50,946 bases of DNA from CAZMGD01 sp964565705 (GCA_964565705.1 CAZMGD010000019.1:1-50946), one strand, 5' to 3'. Counted from the stretch's first letter, positions 26,830-34,937 are shown. Notes: a model not told the origin generated them from the letters alone. A program made the numbers and translations.

Positions 26830-28482
26830 ATGGCTACCACCGCCAACCTGCTGCGGGCCCGCACCGGCGACGAGCACGTCGGCCTGCTGTTCGAGGACGA
26901 GCGCTACCGGTGGGAGGAGATCGTCCAACACGGCGCCGACCGGGCCGCGTTGGCGCTCGCCCTGCGCCGCCCGGGCCCGTTCCACATCGGGGTGCTGCTC
27001 GACAACCAGCCGGAGTACCTGTTCTGGATCTGCGCCGCTGCTCTGTCGGGCGCGGCCACCGTCGGCATCAACCCGACCCGGCGCGGTGCCGAGCTGGCCC
27101 ACGACGTGCAGCACACCGACTGCCAGCTGATCGTCACCGACGCCGAACACCGGCACACGATCGAGGAGCTCGGCCTCGACCTCGACGACGACCGCGTCCT
27201 GTACATCGACGACGAGCGGTACGGGGAGATGCTGGGCCACCACGCCGGCACGCCGCTCGGTGCGCTGCCGCACGACATCGATCCTGCGTCGCCGCTGATG
27301 CTGCTGTTCACGTCGGGATCGACCGGCGCGCCGAAGGCGGTCGTGTGCAGCCAGGGCCGCTTCGCCGGGATCTCCGAGTCGATGCCGGCGCGCTTCGGGC
27401 TCGGCCGCGATGACGTCTGCTACAACGCGATGCCCATGTTCCACGGCAACGCCCTCATGGCGTGCTGGGCCCCGATGCTGGCGACCGGTGGCACCTGGGC
27501 GATCCGGCGCACGTTCTCGGCGTCGGGCTTCCTGCCCGACGTGCGCGCGTTCGGTGCCACCTACTTCAACTACGTCGGCCGCGCCTTGGCGTACATCCTG
27601 GCCACCCCGGAGCAGCCCGACGATGCGGACAACACGCTGCGCTTCGGCTTCGGCACCGAGGCCTCCGACCGCGATCTCGTCGAGTTCGCCCGCCGCTTCG
27701 GCTGTCGATTCTCCGAGGGCTACGGGTCGAGCGAGGGCCAGATCAGCATCAACAAGACCGACGAGACGCCGCCGGCGGCCCTCGGCAAGCCGCCGGCCGG
27801 CGTGGAGCTGATCGTCGCCGACCCGGACACCGGCGAGGAGTGCCCCCGCGCCCGCCTCGGCGAGCACGGCGAACTGCTGAACCTCGAGGCGATCGGCGAG
27901 CTCGTCCGCACCGACGCCGGCTTCCGCTTCGAGGGCTACTACAACAACCCGGAGGCGACCGCGGAGCGCAACCACGGCGGCTGGTACTGGAGCGGCGATC
28001 TCGCCTACCGGGACGACGACGGCTGGTTCTACTTCGCCGGCCGGGGCAGCGACTGGCTGCGCGTCGACAGCGAGAACTTCGCCGCCGCGCCGGTCGAGCG
28101 GATCGTCGCCCGCTTCCCCGGCGTGCTCGTGGACGCTGTGTACCCGGTGCCCGACAGCCGCACCGGCGACCAGGTGATGGTCGCGATCGAGATGGAGCCG
28201 GACGTCGCGTTCGATGCCGAGGCGTTCGACGAGTTCTTGCAGGTGCAAGAGGATCTGGGGACGAAGTGGGCGCCTCGGTTCGTGCGCGTCATCGACCGGA
28301 TGCCGCTGACCGGATCGAACAAGATCGACAAGAAGCCGCTGCGCACCACCCGGTGGGAGACCACCGACCGCGTCTGGTGGCGGCCGGCGAAGAACGACGA
28401 GCTGCGTCCGATCACCGGCGACGACATCGCCGCGATCCGCGCCGAGTTCGACGCCAACGGCAGGGCCCACCTCCTGACGTGA
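26830..28482 (+). CDS. fadD17: FadD17-like acyl-CoA ligase
   Basis: The 550-residue adenylate-forming enzyme has the P-loop LLFTSGSTGAPKAVV, the aromatic/acid pocket motif YGSSEGQISI, the hinge region YRDDDGWFYFAGRGSDW and the C-terminal LTGSNKIDKKPLR with the catalytic Lys. Shorter features (HIGVLLDNQPEYLFW, VGINPTRRGAELAHD, NAMPMFHGNALMACWAP, TYFNYVGRALAYILATPE) match FadD17 as I recall it; in mycobacteria this gene lies beside fadE26-fadE27 in the KstR regulon. It activates a steroid side-chain carboxylate as the CoA thioester. ATG 26830 is four bases after the Ltp2 stop. The gene is the last enzyme of the operon. Confidence 0.86.
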   Translation: MATTANLLRARTGDEHVGLLFEDERYRWEEIVQHGADRAALALALRRPGPFHIGVLLDNQPEYLFWICAAALSGAATVGINPTRRGAELAHDVQHTDCQLIVTDAEHRHTIEELGLDLDDDRVLYIDDERYGEMLGHHAGTPLGALPHDIDPASPLMLLFTSGSTGAPKAVVCSQGRFAGISESMPARFGLGRDDVCYNAMPMFHGNALMACWAPMLATGGTWAIRRTFSASGFLPDVRAFGATYFNYVGRALAYILATPEQPDDADNTLRFGFGTEASDRDLVEFARRFGCRFSEGYGSSEGQISINKTDETPPAALGKPPAGVELIVADPDTGEECPRARLGEHGELLNLEAIGELVRTDAGFRFEGYYNNPEATAERNHGGWYWSGDLAYRDDDGWFYFAGRGSDWLRVDSENFAAAPVERIVARFPGVLVDAVYPVPDSRTGDQVMVAIEMEPDVAFDAEAFDEFLQVQEDLGTKWAPRFVRVIDRMPLTGSNKIDKKPLRTTRWETTDRVWWRPAKNDELRPITGDDIAAIRAEFDANGRAHLLT

Positions 28483-28490
28483 CCATGAAC

Positions 28491-28590
28491 GCACCCCCCC
28501 ACTCCCCCCACTCCCCGAGTTCTCGGTCGGTTTCTGGCACCTCTGGTAGCCAGGAACCGACCGAGAACCGTCGGGGATGGGGTGGGGGGT
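28491..28590. repeat. Long hairpin element 1 (20-bp stem, 10-nt loop)
   Basis: GTTCTCGGTCGGTTTCTGGC at 28519-28538 pairs with 28549-28568 with one T-G mismatch and a 10-nt loop. C-rich DNA before it and a G-rich tail, GGGGATGGGGTGGGGGG, after it continue the pairing outward. The same design is at 36234. It separates the steroid operon from the TetR gene and could terminate or insulate transcription. Confidence 0.8.
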
Positions 28591-29126
28591 TGTCGCCGAC
28601 GCAGGCCGCCACCCGCGCTCGGGTCATCGACGCCGCCGTTCGGCTCGCCACGGAGCGGGGGTACGACGGGTTCACGATGCGCGACGTCGCCGCCCGGGCG
28701 GGCGTGTCGCCGGCGACGGCGTACCTCTACTACTCGTCGAAGGACGCGCTGCTCGTCGACGCACTCGTGGAGCGCGGCCAGCAGACGACCGACGCTGTGG
28801 CCCGACGCCGCGACGACCGCCCACTCGACGTGCGGATCAATGCCGCGTTCGCCGGCGTCGTGCGCGCCTGCGACGCGGCGCCGCTGCTGTACCAGGCGAT
28901 GTTCCGGGGGTACGTCAGCCGCCCGACCGAGGGCGAGTCGCCGTGGTCGGGACGCTCGTGGCTGGACCGCGCCGTCGATGCCGACGTAGCCGATCGTGAG
29001 GCCGTGGTCGAGGTGCTCCAGGCGCTGGTGCTCTCGTCGATGATCGCGCTCATCGGCGGCAGCCCGGCATCCGACGTGCTGGCCCGCTTCCGCCGGTCGA
29101 CGTCGATCGTCTGCCGCTCAGTCTGA
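28590..29126 (+). CDS. TetR-family regulator, KstR-like
   Basis: From TTG 28590 the protein is 178 residues; an ATG at 28485 would add 35 Ser/Pro/Gly-rich residues encoded by the hairpin, which I consider non-coding because the twin hairpin at 36234 is intergenic. The HTH (MRDVAARAGVSPATAYLYYSSKDALL) is at about residues 25-55 and the C-terminal domain has LLYQAMFRGYVS. Its resemblance to KstR, the repressor of sterol catabolism, is by eye: the AM.R.YV segment, the ACxAAPLL stretch and the adjacent operon. It may repress the operon it follows, through the 8-2-8 palindrome at 21971. The tail overlaps the convergent cupin gene by nine bases. Confidence 0.8.
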   Translation: MSPTQAATRARVIDAAVRLATERGYDGFTMRDVAARAGVSPATAYLYYSSKDALLVDALVERGQQTTDAVARRRDDRPLDVRINAAFAGVVRACDAAPLLYQAMFRGYVSRPTEGESPWSGRSWLDRAVDADVADREAVVEVLQALVLSSMIALIGGSPASDVLARFRRSTSIVCRSV

Positions 29127-29769
29127 CGTCGCTGGCGCGGCGCCGGCCCAGTGCTGGCGCAGGTCGACCAGCCAGTCCGGGAACTCGAGCGGCGGGTCGG
29201 GCAGCGCCGTGGCTCCACGCTCGGCGAGCGCCGCCTGGAACAGCTCGGGCTGATCGCCCCAGCTGCGCGGGTCGCCGAGCATCACCTCGAAGAACGTGAC
29301 CCCGTCCGGCCCGGCGACGCACGGCCCGAACGCGGCGCCGAACGGCAGCTCGATGTGGGTGCCTGCCGGGCACTCCCGGTCACCGAAGGTGGCCGAGCCC
29401 TTGATCACGAACACGATGTGCGGGCAGTAGTGCCCGTGGCGGCGCACGACCATCCCCGGGTCGTACTCGGCGTACAGGGAGAGGTAGGGCGGATCGGCGC
29501 TGAACGCGAACCACTTCTCCCGCACGTACGCCATCGTGCCGTCGGCGTTGCGCTGTGCCTTGACGTCCTGCCACGGCACGTCCGGATCGTCGAAGTCGCG
29601 GAACGTCGGTTCCTTGCCGTCGATGCGCGGGTTGNNNNNNNNNNNNNNNNNNNNNNNNNNNNNNNNNNNNNNNNNNNNNNNNNNNNNNNNNNNNNNNNNN
29701 NNNNNNNNNNNNNNNNNNNNNNNNNNNNNNNNNNTTGCCGTCGATGCGCGGGTTGTCATCTGCGTTCAC
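29118..29769 (-). CDS. Cupin-domain protein, interrupted by an assembly gap
   Basis: The body of the protein has the cupin pattern MVVRRHGHYCPHIVFVIKGSATF (here HGHYCPHIVFVIKGS), followed by GTHIELPFGAAFGP and FFEVMLGDP; the first motif carries two His residues that bind the metal. N-terminal sequence GKEPTFRDFDDPDVPWQDVK is typical of small actinobacterial cupins whose reactions are unknown. A 100-N run at 29635-29734 has the same 21 bases on both sides. If the two copies are merged, the frame continues cleanly to GTG 29769 (VNADDNPRIDGKEP), giving a protein of about 176 residues. The gene is divergent from the amidohydrolase at 29839. Confidence 0.7.
29635..29734. other. Assembly gap (100 N) between duplicated flanks
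   Basis: A run of 100 Ns, the conventional length for a gap of unknown size. The 21 bases before it (29614-29634) equal the 21 bases after it (29735-29755), so two contig ends that overlap were probably placed side by side. Confidence 0.9.
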
Positions 29770-29790
29770 GACTGGCAAAGTAGCACAGCA

Positions 29791-29834
29791 CATAGCTATG
29801 CTCAAAGGCAACTGACCGAGCGAACCACAGGGGG
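29791..29834 (+). promoter_or_regulatory. Divergent promoter with CATAGCTATG palindrome
   Basis: CATAGCTATG at 29791-29800 is a perfect 10-bp palindrome between the cupin and amidohydrolase genes. TATGCT at 29797-29802 is a good -10 for the plus strand, and ACAGGGGG at about 29827-29834 is the ribosome-binding site for ATG 29839. Confidence 0.5.
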
Positions 29835-29838
29835 CATC

Positions 29839-31098
29839 ATGACGATTCTCGACGAGCCACAGGCCGCCACGACCACGAGCGGCGCCTCGCCGGCCGAGCA
29901 CGAACTGCCGTGGATCATCTCCGTGGACGATCACATCCTCGAGCCGCGCGACCTGTGGCAACAGGAGCTGCCCACCAAGTGGCGCGAGCGCGGCCCGCGG
30001 GTGACGCGAGAGAAGGCCAGGCTCGACTTCAAGGGCGGCAAGCTGAGCTTCCACCGCGACGTCCCAGACGGCCAGTGGTGCGACATCTGGCTGTTCGACG
30101 ACCTCGTCGCTCCGACCGGCATGTTGCACGCGGCAGGCGGCATCCCACCCGAGGACCAGGAGAACGTCCCGGCGATCTACGAGGACTTCCGCCCCGGCAC
30201 CTACGACCAGGCCGCCCGACTCGCCGACATGGACCTCAACCACGTCCAGGCGGCGATCAACTACCCGAACACGTTCCCCCGCTTCTGCGGCCAGGGGTTC
30301 CTCGAGCGCGAGGACAAGGATCTCGCCCTCGCCTGCCTGCAGATCTACAACGACTGGATGATCGATGACTGGGGCGGAGGGGCTGGCCGTGGTCGCCTCA
30401 TCCCGCTCACGTTGATCCCGCTGTGGGACGCCGAGCTGGCGGCGGCGGAGGTGTACCGCTGCGCGGCCAAGGGCACGGCGAGCATCGCGTTCAGCGAGAA
30501 TCCGTTCAAGCTCGGCCTCCCGTCCCTCTACACCGGGTTCTGGGATCCGCTGTGGCGGGCCTGCGTCGAGACCAACACGACGGTGTCGATGCACATCGGG
30601 TCGTCGTCGTCGATGCCGACCACGTGCGACGACGCACCGCTCGCGGTATCGATGTCGCTCAACTGCCAGAACGCGCAGGGGTCGGTCGTCGACTGGGTGT
30701 ACTCGCGCCGGTTGGAGATGTTCCCCGAGCTGAAGCTCGCCTATGCCGAGAGCCAGGTCGGGTGGATGCCGTTCCAGTACGAACGGATGGACTCGGTGTG
30801 GCACGAGGACGTCGGCGGCGTGCGCCTGCCCGAGCCGCCGTCCACGTACGCGAAGGGCCGGATCTACGGGTGCATCTTCGATGACCTGCACGGGTTGAAG
30901 AGCCGCGACGAGGTCGGGATGGATCAGATCCTCTTCGAGTGCGACTTCCCGCACCCCAACGGCAGCTTCCCCAACTCGCGCTCGGTCGCCCACCGCCTGA
31001 TCACAGCAGCCGGCCTCGACGCCGACGAGAGCTACAAGCTGCTGCGCGGCAACGCGATCCACGTGTACGGCCTCGACCGGTTCGGGATCAGCGAGTGA
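29839..31098 (+). CDS. Amidohydrolase-2 family protein (PF04909)
   Basis: The 419-residue protein is a TIM-barrel amidohydrolase of the ACMSD-like family. ISVDDHILEPRDLW carries the D-x-H metal motif, the MHIGSSSS strand holds the barrel His, and LFECDFPHPNGSFP supplies the C-terminal Asp and His. The DHILEPRDLW variant marks a large actinobacterial subgroup often found in steroid or aromatic catabolic regions and annotated only as amidohydrolase. It may be a C-C hydrolase or decarboxylase. It has its own promoter with an ACAGGGGG leader. The next gene, a MarR regulator, overlaps its stop by four bases (GTGA), so the pair is co-transcribed. Confidence 0.86.
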   Translation: MTILDEPQAATTTSGASPAEHELPWIISVDDHILEPRDLWQQELPTKWRERGPRVTREKARLDFKGGKLSFHRDVPDGQWCDIWLFDDLVAPTGMLHAAGGIPPEDQENVPAIYEDFRPGTYDQAARLADMDLNHVQAAINYPNTFPRFCGQGFLEREDKDLALACLQIYNDWMIDDWGGGAGRGRLIPLTLIPLWDAELAAAEVYRCAAKGTASIAFSENPFKLGLPSLYTGFWDPLWRACVETNTTVSMHIGSSSSMPTTCDDAPLAVSMSLNCQNAQGSVVDWVYSRRLEMFPELKLAYAESQVGWMPFQYERMDSVWHEDVGGVRLPEPPSTYAKGRIYGCIFDDLHGLKSRDEVGMDQILFECDFPHPNGSFPNSRSVAHRLITAAGLDADESYKLLRGNAIHVYGLDRFGISE

Positions 31099-31565
31099 CG
31101 ACCGGCCAACTCGTCGCGTCACGGCGCGCGTGGGAGCCCGATCTCGACACCGGCGAGCCGGGCCTGATGGCCAAGGTGGTGCGGCTCAACCTGCTCGTCA
31201 CCAAGGCGCTGGAGGACATCTGCTCCCGAGCGGGCATCAGCCTCGCCGACTACCTCGTGCTCGGTGTCGTGCGCCGCTCGCCCGACGGGCGCACGACTCC
31301 GACGCGCATCTGCGAGGTGCTGCACCGCACCACCGGGGGGATGACGTTGACGATCGACCGGCTGGAGGGTGCCGGGTGGCTGACCCGCTCGGCCGACACC
31401 ACCGATCGCCGCCGCGTCGTCGTCGAGCTCACCCCCGAAGGTCGAGAGCTGGCGACGTCGCTCAACGCGGCCATGCACGAGTGGGAGGACCGCCTGGCAC
31501 TCCCGGTGCGCAGCCGCGAGCGCATCGACACCCAGCTCGACGCCCTCCTCGCCGTCTTCGAGTAG
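31095..31565 (+). CDS. MarR-family transcriptional regulator
   Basis: The 156-residue protein has a winged helix of the MarR type: ISLADYLVLGVVRRSPDG, TPTRICEVLHRTTGGMTLTIDRLEGAGWLTRSAD (recognition region RTTGGMTLTIDRLEGAGWL) and the wing DTTDRRRVVVELTPEGREL. It binds DNA as a dimer and usually responds to a phenolic or other hydrophobic ligand. It is translated from GTG 31095, overlapping the stop of the amidohydrolase gene, and most likely regulates that gene. The CATAGCTATG palindrome upstream of the amidohydrolase gene is the obvious candidate binding site. No second copy of that palindrome was noticed in the window. Confidence 0.88.
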   Translation: MTTGQLVASRRAWEPDLDTGEPGLMAKVVRLNLLVTKALEDICSRAGISLADYLVLGVVRRSPDGRTTPTRICEVLHRTTGGMTLTIDRLEGAGWLTRSADTTDRRRVVVELTPEGRELATSLNAAMHEWEDRLALPVRSRERIDTQLDALLAVFE

Positions 31566-31654
31566 GCCGGCATGCTCGCGATCCACACGGTCGAGCCGGT
31601 CGGCCCGACCCTGTGCCTGACCGTCGACCGTCGGCTGTCGCCGCGTGGCGTCGC

Positions 31655-32425
31655 CTATCTGGCAGGCCTGCCGGATCCGGGCGGGCCGCCGTACGCCTGG
31701 GCGATCTCCAGCCAACGTTCGGCGACCGTGCCCGCGGCGGCGAGCCGCGTCGCCGACACGTGCCGCCGCCGGGTCACCACCCCGGCGAAGTCGACCGCCG
31801 TGCCGCGCACCGTCGCCGGTGCGCCGGAAGGGCCCCACGTCCAGCGCTCCTCCAGCGGACCGACGAGATCCACGAGGACCGGCTCCGCAGGTGCCTCCAG
31901 ACCGTTGACGACGAAGCTGTGCGCCATCGTCCGCACACCGAGGTCGGCGACGTGGCGCAACGCCCGGCCGCCGAGGTGCTCGGCCCCGACCGCGTCGTAC
32001 ACGTCCTGGCCGTGGGCCCAGGTCTCCATGATCCGCGAGGTCACCAGCGTCGCCGCGCTCATCTCGGTCGTGTACCAGGGCACCCGCGCCCGCGGGTCGA
32101 CGTCGCCCAGCACGCCGAGCAGCTCTGCGCGCGCCGAGCGGAACCAGTCCAGGAGCTCGTCGTCGGGGAGGCCTCGGTAGCGCTCGGCGACCGCCGCGGT
32201 GTGCACGTCGGGATCGCCGACGTCCGACGCCTGCTCGACGAACACCTCGGGATCGAGCACCGCCAGGATCGACGCATCGTCGAACGCGGCGAGGTGGGAG
32301 ACCTGATCGTGCACCGTCCACCCTGCGGCCGGCGTCGGCGACGACCAGTCGATCGCGCTCGACAGCACGGCGTCGAGCAGCGCCGTCTCGGCCCGCAGAT
32401 CGTCGAGGAGCGCGGTGTGATCCAC
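31655..32425 (-). CDS. TIGR03084-type DinB/MDMPI-fold metal-binding protein
   Basis: The protein is about 256 residues from GTG 32425; a GTG or longer start at 32458 is also in frame but runs into the promoter of the divergent ligase. The N-terminal DinB-type domain has LLDDLRAETALLDAVL, AAGWTVHDQVSHLAAFD (His for metal) and ETWAHGQDVYDAVGA (second His). The C-terminal domain has the GPSGAPATVRGTAVDFAGVVTRRRH (seen as ATVRGTAVDFAGVVTRRRH) segment typical of TIGR03084. Members are related to mycothiol-dependent maleylpyruvate isomerase; the reaction is unknown. It is one of two proteins of this fold in the window (the other is at 4671). The adjacent CoA ligase may share its pathway. Confidence 0.78.
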   Translation of the reverse strand: MDHTALLDDLRAETALLDAVLSSAIDWSSPTPAAGWTVHDQVSHLAAFDDASILAVLDPEVFVEQASDVGDPDVHTAAVAERYRGLPDDELLDWFRSARAELLGVLGDVDPRARVPWYTTEMSAATLVTSRIMETWAHGQDVYDAVGAEHLGGRALRHVADLGVRTMAHSFVVNGLEAPAEPVLVDLVGPLEERWTWGPSGAPATVRGTAVDFAGVVTRRRHVSATRLAAAGTVAERWLEIAQAYGGPPGSGRPAR

Positions 32426-32459
32426 CACCCCGGCCACGGTACTCGCGCGGGCGAGCACC

Positions 32460-32465
32460 TACGCT
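32460..32465 (+). promoter_or_regulatory. TACGCT -10 hexamer of the CoA ligase gene
   Basis: TACGCT ends ten bases before ATG 32476. It fits the TANNNT pattern and gives a leaderless or near-leaderless mRNA. Confidence 0.35.
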
Positions 32466-32475
32466 GCGAAGCGAG

Positions 32476-34167
32476 ATGAGCCTTTCGTACGAAGACGCGG
32501 CTGCGCGGGTGACCGCACGTGGGCAGTTCTACGAGACCGAGCAGATCACCGTTCGCGGCGTCGAGATGACCGCGTTCACGAACGGTCCCGCCTCCGTTCG
32601 CGATCTGCTGGGGCTGGCCCGGCTGCGCGCGGACACGACGTTCCTCGTCTACGAGGACGAGCGGTGGACGTTCGGCGACGTGATGGCCCACGCCGACGCC
32701 GTGTCCGCGCTGCTGGCGAAGCGGTTCGGGGTGACCAAGGGCGACCGGGTCGCGATCGGCATGCGCAACTACCCGGAGTGGGTCGTCGCATTCGCCGGCA
32801 TCCAGGGGATCGGCGCGATCTCGGTGTCGCTGAACGCCTGGTGGAGCGCCGAAGAGCTCGACTTCGCGCTGGAGGACTCGTCCCCCAAGGTGCTGATCGC
32901 CGACGCCGAGCGGGCCGCGCGCTGCGCCGGGTCGTGCGCGCGCCTCGGCATCACGCTGATCGTCGCCCGGCCGGAGGGAGCGATCCCCGGCGGGGCCCTG
33001 CGCTGGAGCGACGTCGTCGTGCCCGGCCCGACCGTCGCTCGCGTGGACATCGATCCCGACGACGATGCGACGATCCTCTACACCTCGGGGACGACCGGCC
33101 ACCCCAAGGGTGCGGTGAGCACGCAGCGAGCGATCGTGCAGGCGATGCTCGGCTTCGGGTGCCGCCGGGCGATCGACTCGGCACGATCGCCCGAGCCGGC
33201 ACGGGAGCGAGACGACACCGACGGGCAGGTCAAGCGCCAGACGACGTTCATCCTCATCGTCCCGCTGTTCCACGTCACCGGCATGGTGCCGGTGATGATC
33301 AGCAGCTTCGCCACGGGGTCAAAGCTCGTGATGATGTACCGCTGGGACCCCGAGCGGGCGCTGCAGTTGATCGAACGGGAACGGGTCAACCTGTTCGTCG
33401 GCGTGCCCACCCAGGTGTGGGATCTGGTCGAGTCACCGCACTTCGCCGACCACGACACGTCGAGCCTGCAGATGATCGGCGGCGGCGGCGCCCCGGCGCC
33501 GCCCGAGCTGGTCCGCAAGGTGGACCGCAGCACGTCGGGTGCTCGGCCCAACATCGGCTACGGCATGACCGAGACCAACGCCTACGGTCCCCAGAACGCC
33601 GGCGACGACTACGTGAACCGCCCGACGAGCACCGGCCGATCCACGCCGATCCTGCAGGTCGTCGCCCGCGACGTCGAGGACCGCGACCTGCCGCCCGGCG
33701 AGATCGGCGAGCTGTGGTTCAAGGGCCCCAACCTGATCCGTGGGTACTGGAACCGGCCAGAGGAGACGGCGGCGACGATCGTCGACGGCTGGCTGCGCAG
33801 CGGCGACCTCGGCTACCTCGACGCCGAGGGGTTCGTCTACGTGGTCGACCGGGCGAAGGACATCGTGCTGCGCGGGGGCGAGAACGTGTACTGCGCCGAG
33901 GTCGAAGCAGCACTCTTCGAGCACCCGGCGATCTACGAGGCGGCGGTGTACGGGCTGCCCGACCGGCGTCTCGGCGAGATCGTCACCGCCACGGTGAAGC
34001 TCCGTGACGGCATGACGGTCACCGCCTCTGACCTGCAGGCGTTCGTCGGGCAGCGCCTCGCCGCGTTCAAGGTGCCCGCGCACATCGTGTTCAGCGACGA
34101 GCCGCTGCCCCGCAACGCGGCCGGCAAGATCCTCAAGCGGGAACTGCGCGACGCGGCGACGAGCTGA
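32476..34167 (+). CDS. Class I adenylate-forming acyl-CoA ligase (FadD family)
   Basis: The 563-residue enzyme has all core motifs: P-loop ILYTSGTTGHPKGAV, IVPLFHVTG, the GYGMTETNAYGPQN adenine pocket, LRSGDLGYLDAEGFVYVVDRAKD (hinge GYLDAEGFVYVVDR), GGENVYCAEVE and the catalytic Lys in NAAGKILKREL. It forms acyl-adenylate and then the CoA thioester of a carboxylic acid. Between the P-loop and the IVPLFHVTG motif there is a charged insert (RSPEPARERDDTDGQ) that is unusual in length. The chain-length class is not clear. It is divergent from the TIGR03084 gene and convergent with bacterioferritin. It does not look like FadD19 or FadD3. Confidence 0.87.
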   Translation: MSLSYEDAAARVTARGQFYETEQITVRGVEMTAFTNGPASVRDLLGLARLRADTTFLVYEDERWTFGDVMAHADAVSALLAKRFGVTKGDRVAIGMRNYPEWVVAFAGIQGIGAISVSLNAWWSAEELDFALEDSSPKVLIADAERAARCAGSCARLGITLIVARPEGAIPGGALRWSDVVVPGPTVARVDIDPDDDATILYTSGTTGHPKGAVSTQRAIVQAMLGFGCRRAIDSARSPEPARERDDTDGQVKRQTTFILIVPLFHVTGMVPVMISSFATGSKLVMMYRWDPERALQLIERERVNLFVGVPTQVWDLVESPHFADHDTSSLQMIGGGGAPAPPELVRKVDRSTSGARPNIGYGMTETNAYGPQNAGDDYVNRPTSTGRSTPILQVVARDVEDRDLPPGEIGELWFKGPNLIRGYWNRPEETAATIVDGWLRSGDLGYLDAEGFVYVVDRAKDIVLRGGENVYCAEVEAALFEHPAIYEAAVYGLPDRRLGEIVTATVKLRDGMTVTASDLQAFVGQRLAAFKVPAHIVFSDEPLPRNAAGKILKRELRDAATS

Positions 34168-34171
34168 ACCC

Positions 34172-34639
34172 TCAACTCAGCTGCTGCGACAGGTAGTTCG
34201 CCAGGCCGATCTGCTCGATCGTGGTCAGCTGCGTCTCCAGCCAGTCCAGGTGCTCCTCCTCGGACACGAGCATGTCGGCGAGCAGCTCGCGGGTGCCGTT
34301 GTCGCCCTTGTCGACGCACAGCGCGATCGCGGTGTTGAAGCGCGCGACTGCTGCTTTCTCCACCGCCAGGTCGCTCTCGAGCTGTTCGGGCACGGTCTCG
34401 CCCACGCGCAGCGGTAGGAGGCGCTGCAGGTTGGGCACACCCTCGAAGTAGAGGATCCGTTCGATGAGCTCGTCGGCGTGCTTCATCTCGTCGATGGACT
34501 CGTCGCGGATGTGATGCTCGAGCTTCTTGTAGCCCCAGTTGCCACACATCTTGGCGTGGACGAAGTACTGGTTGACGGCCGTCAGCTCAGCCGTGAGGAT
34601 GTCGTTGAGCGAGTCGATGATCTCCGGATTGCCCTGCAT
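34172..34639 (-). CDS. bfr: Bacterioferritin
   Basis: From ATG 34639 the protein is 155 residues (another ATG 12 bases upstream is less likely, since MQGNPEIIDSLNDILTAEL, seen as MQGNPEIIDSLNDIL, is the normal family start). All ferroxidase ligands fall at the positions of E. coli Bfr: E18, E51, H54, E94, E127 and H130, and the haem-ligating Met is M52 in DEMKHADEL. The 24-mer shell oxidises and stores iron, with haem at dimer interfaces. The bacterioferritin-associated ferredoxin gene is 55 bases upstream on the same strand, so iron storage and release are encoded together. The stop is convergent with the CoA ligase, four bases from its end. Confidence 0.96.
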   Translation of the reverse strand: MQGNPEIIDSLNDILTAELTAVNQYFVHAKMCGNWGYKKLEHHIRDESIDEMKHADELIERILYFEGVPNLQRLLPLRVGETVPEQLESDLAVEKAAVARFNTAIALCVDKGDNGTRELLADMLVSEEEHLDWLETQLTTIEQIGLANYLSQQLS

Positions 34640-34694
34640 GCGAACGACCATACAAGGGTCGTCCCCGGTTGGCGAGGAGCCGCTCGCGAACCTG

Positions 34695-34889
34695 TCAGGC
34701 AGCCGTGACGGCGCTGTTCAGGGCGCCTTTCGGCTCGCTGAGCAGGGCTTCTATCCAGACCCGGCATGTGCCACACCTCGACGATGCACCGCACACCGAA
34801 CGGACCCCGCGGACCGTGCACGCACCGTCGTCGATGGCGGCCTTGATCGCGCGGTCGGTCGCCCCGGTGCACGAGCAGAGGATCGCCAT
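34695..34889 (-). CDS. bfd: Bacterioferritin-associated ferredoxin
   Basis: The 64-residue protein has the BFD-like [2Fe-2S] pattern: C5 and C7 in MAILCSCTG, then C39 and C42 in SSRCGTCRVW, with an extra C33. The cluster donates electrons to bacterioferritin haem to release stored iron. It is transcribed with bfr, lying first in the operon. The ribosome-binding site GGAAGG is seen shortly before the ATG. The position upstream of bfr, together with the pattern of Cys residues, makes the assignment firm. A possible iron-box-like dyad is 50-60 bases upstream. Confidence 0.93.
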   Translation of the reverse strand: MAILCSCTGATDRAIKAAIDDGACTVRGVRSVCGASSRCGTCRVWIEALLSEPKGALNSAVTAA

Positions 34890-34937
34890 TCGCCACGCTG
34901 CCTTCCGTCAACCAAGTCCCACCCCTTGGGCCTTCTG

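Noticed and set aside
28491..28590. Hairpin considered as the end of an insertion sequence
   Set aside because: No transposase frame, target-site duplication or second terminal repeat was seen; the element is a self-contained stem-loop.
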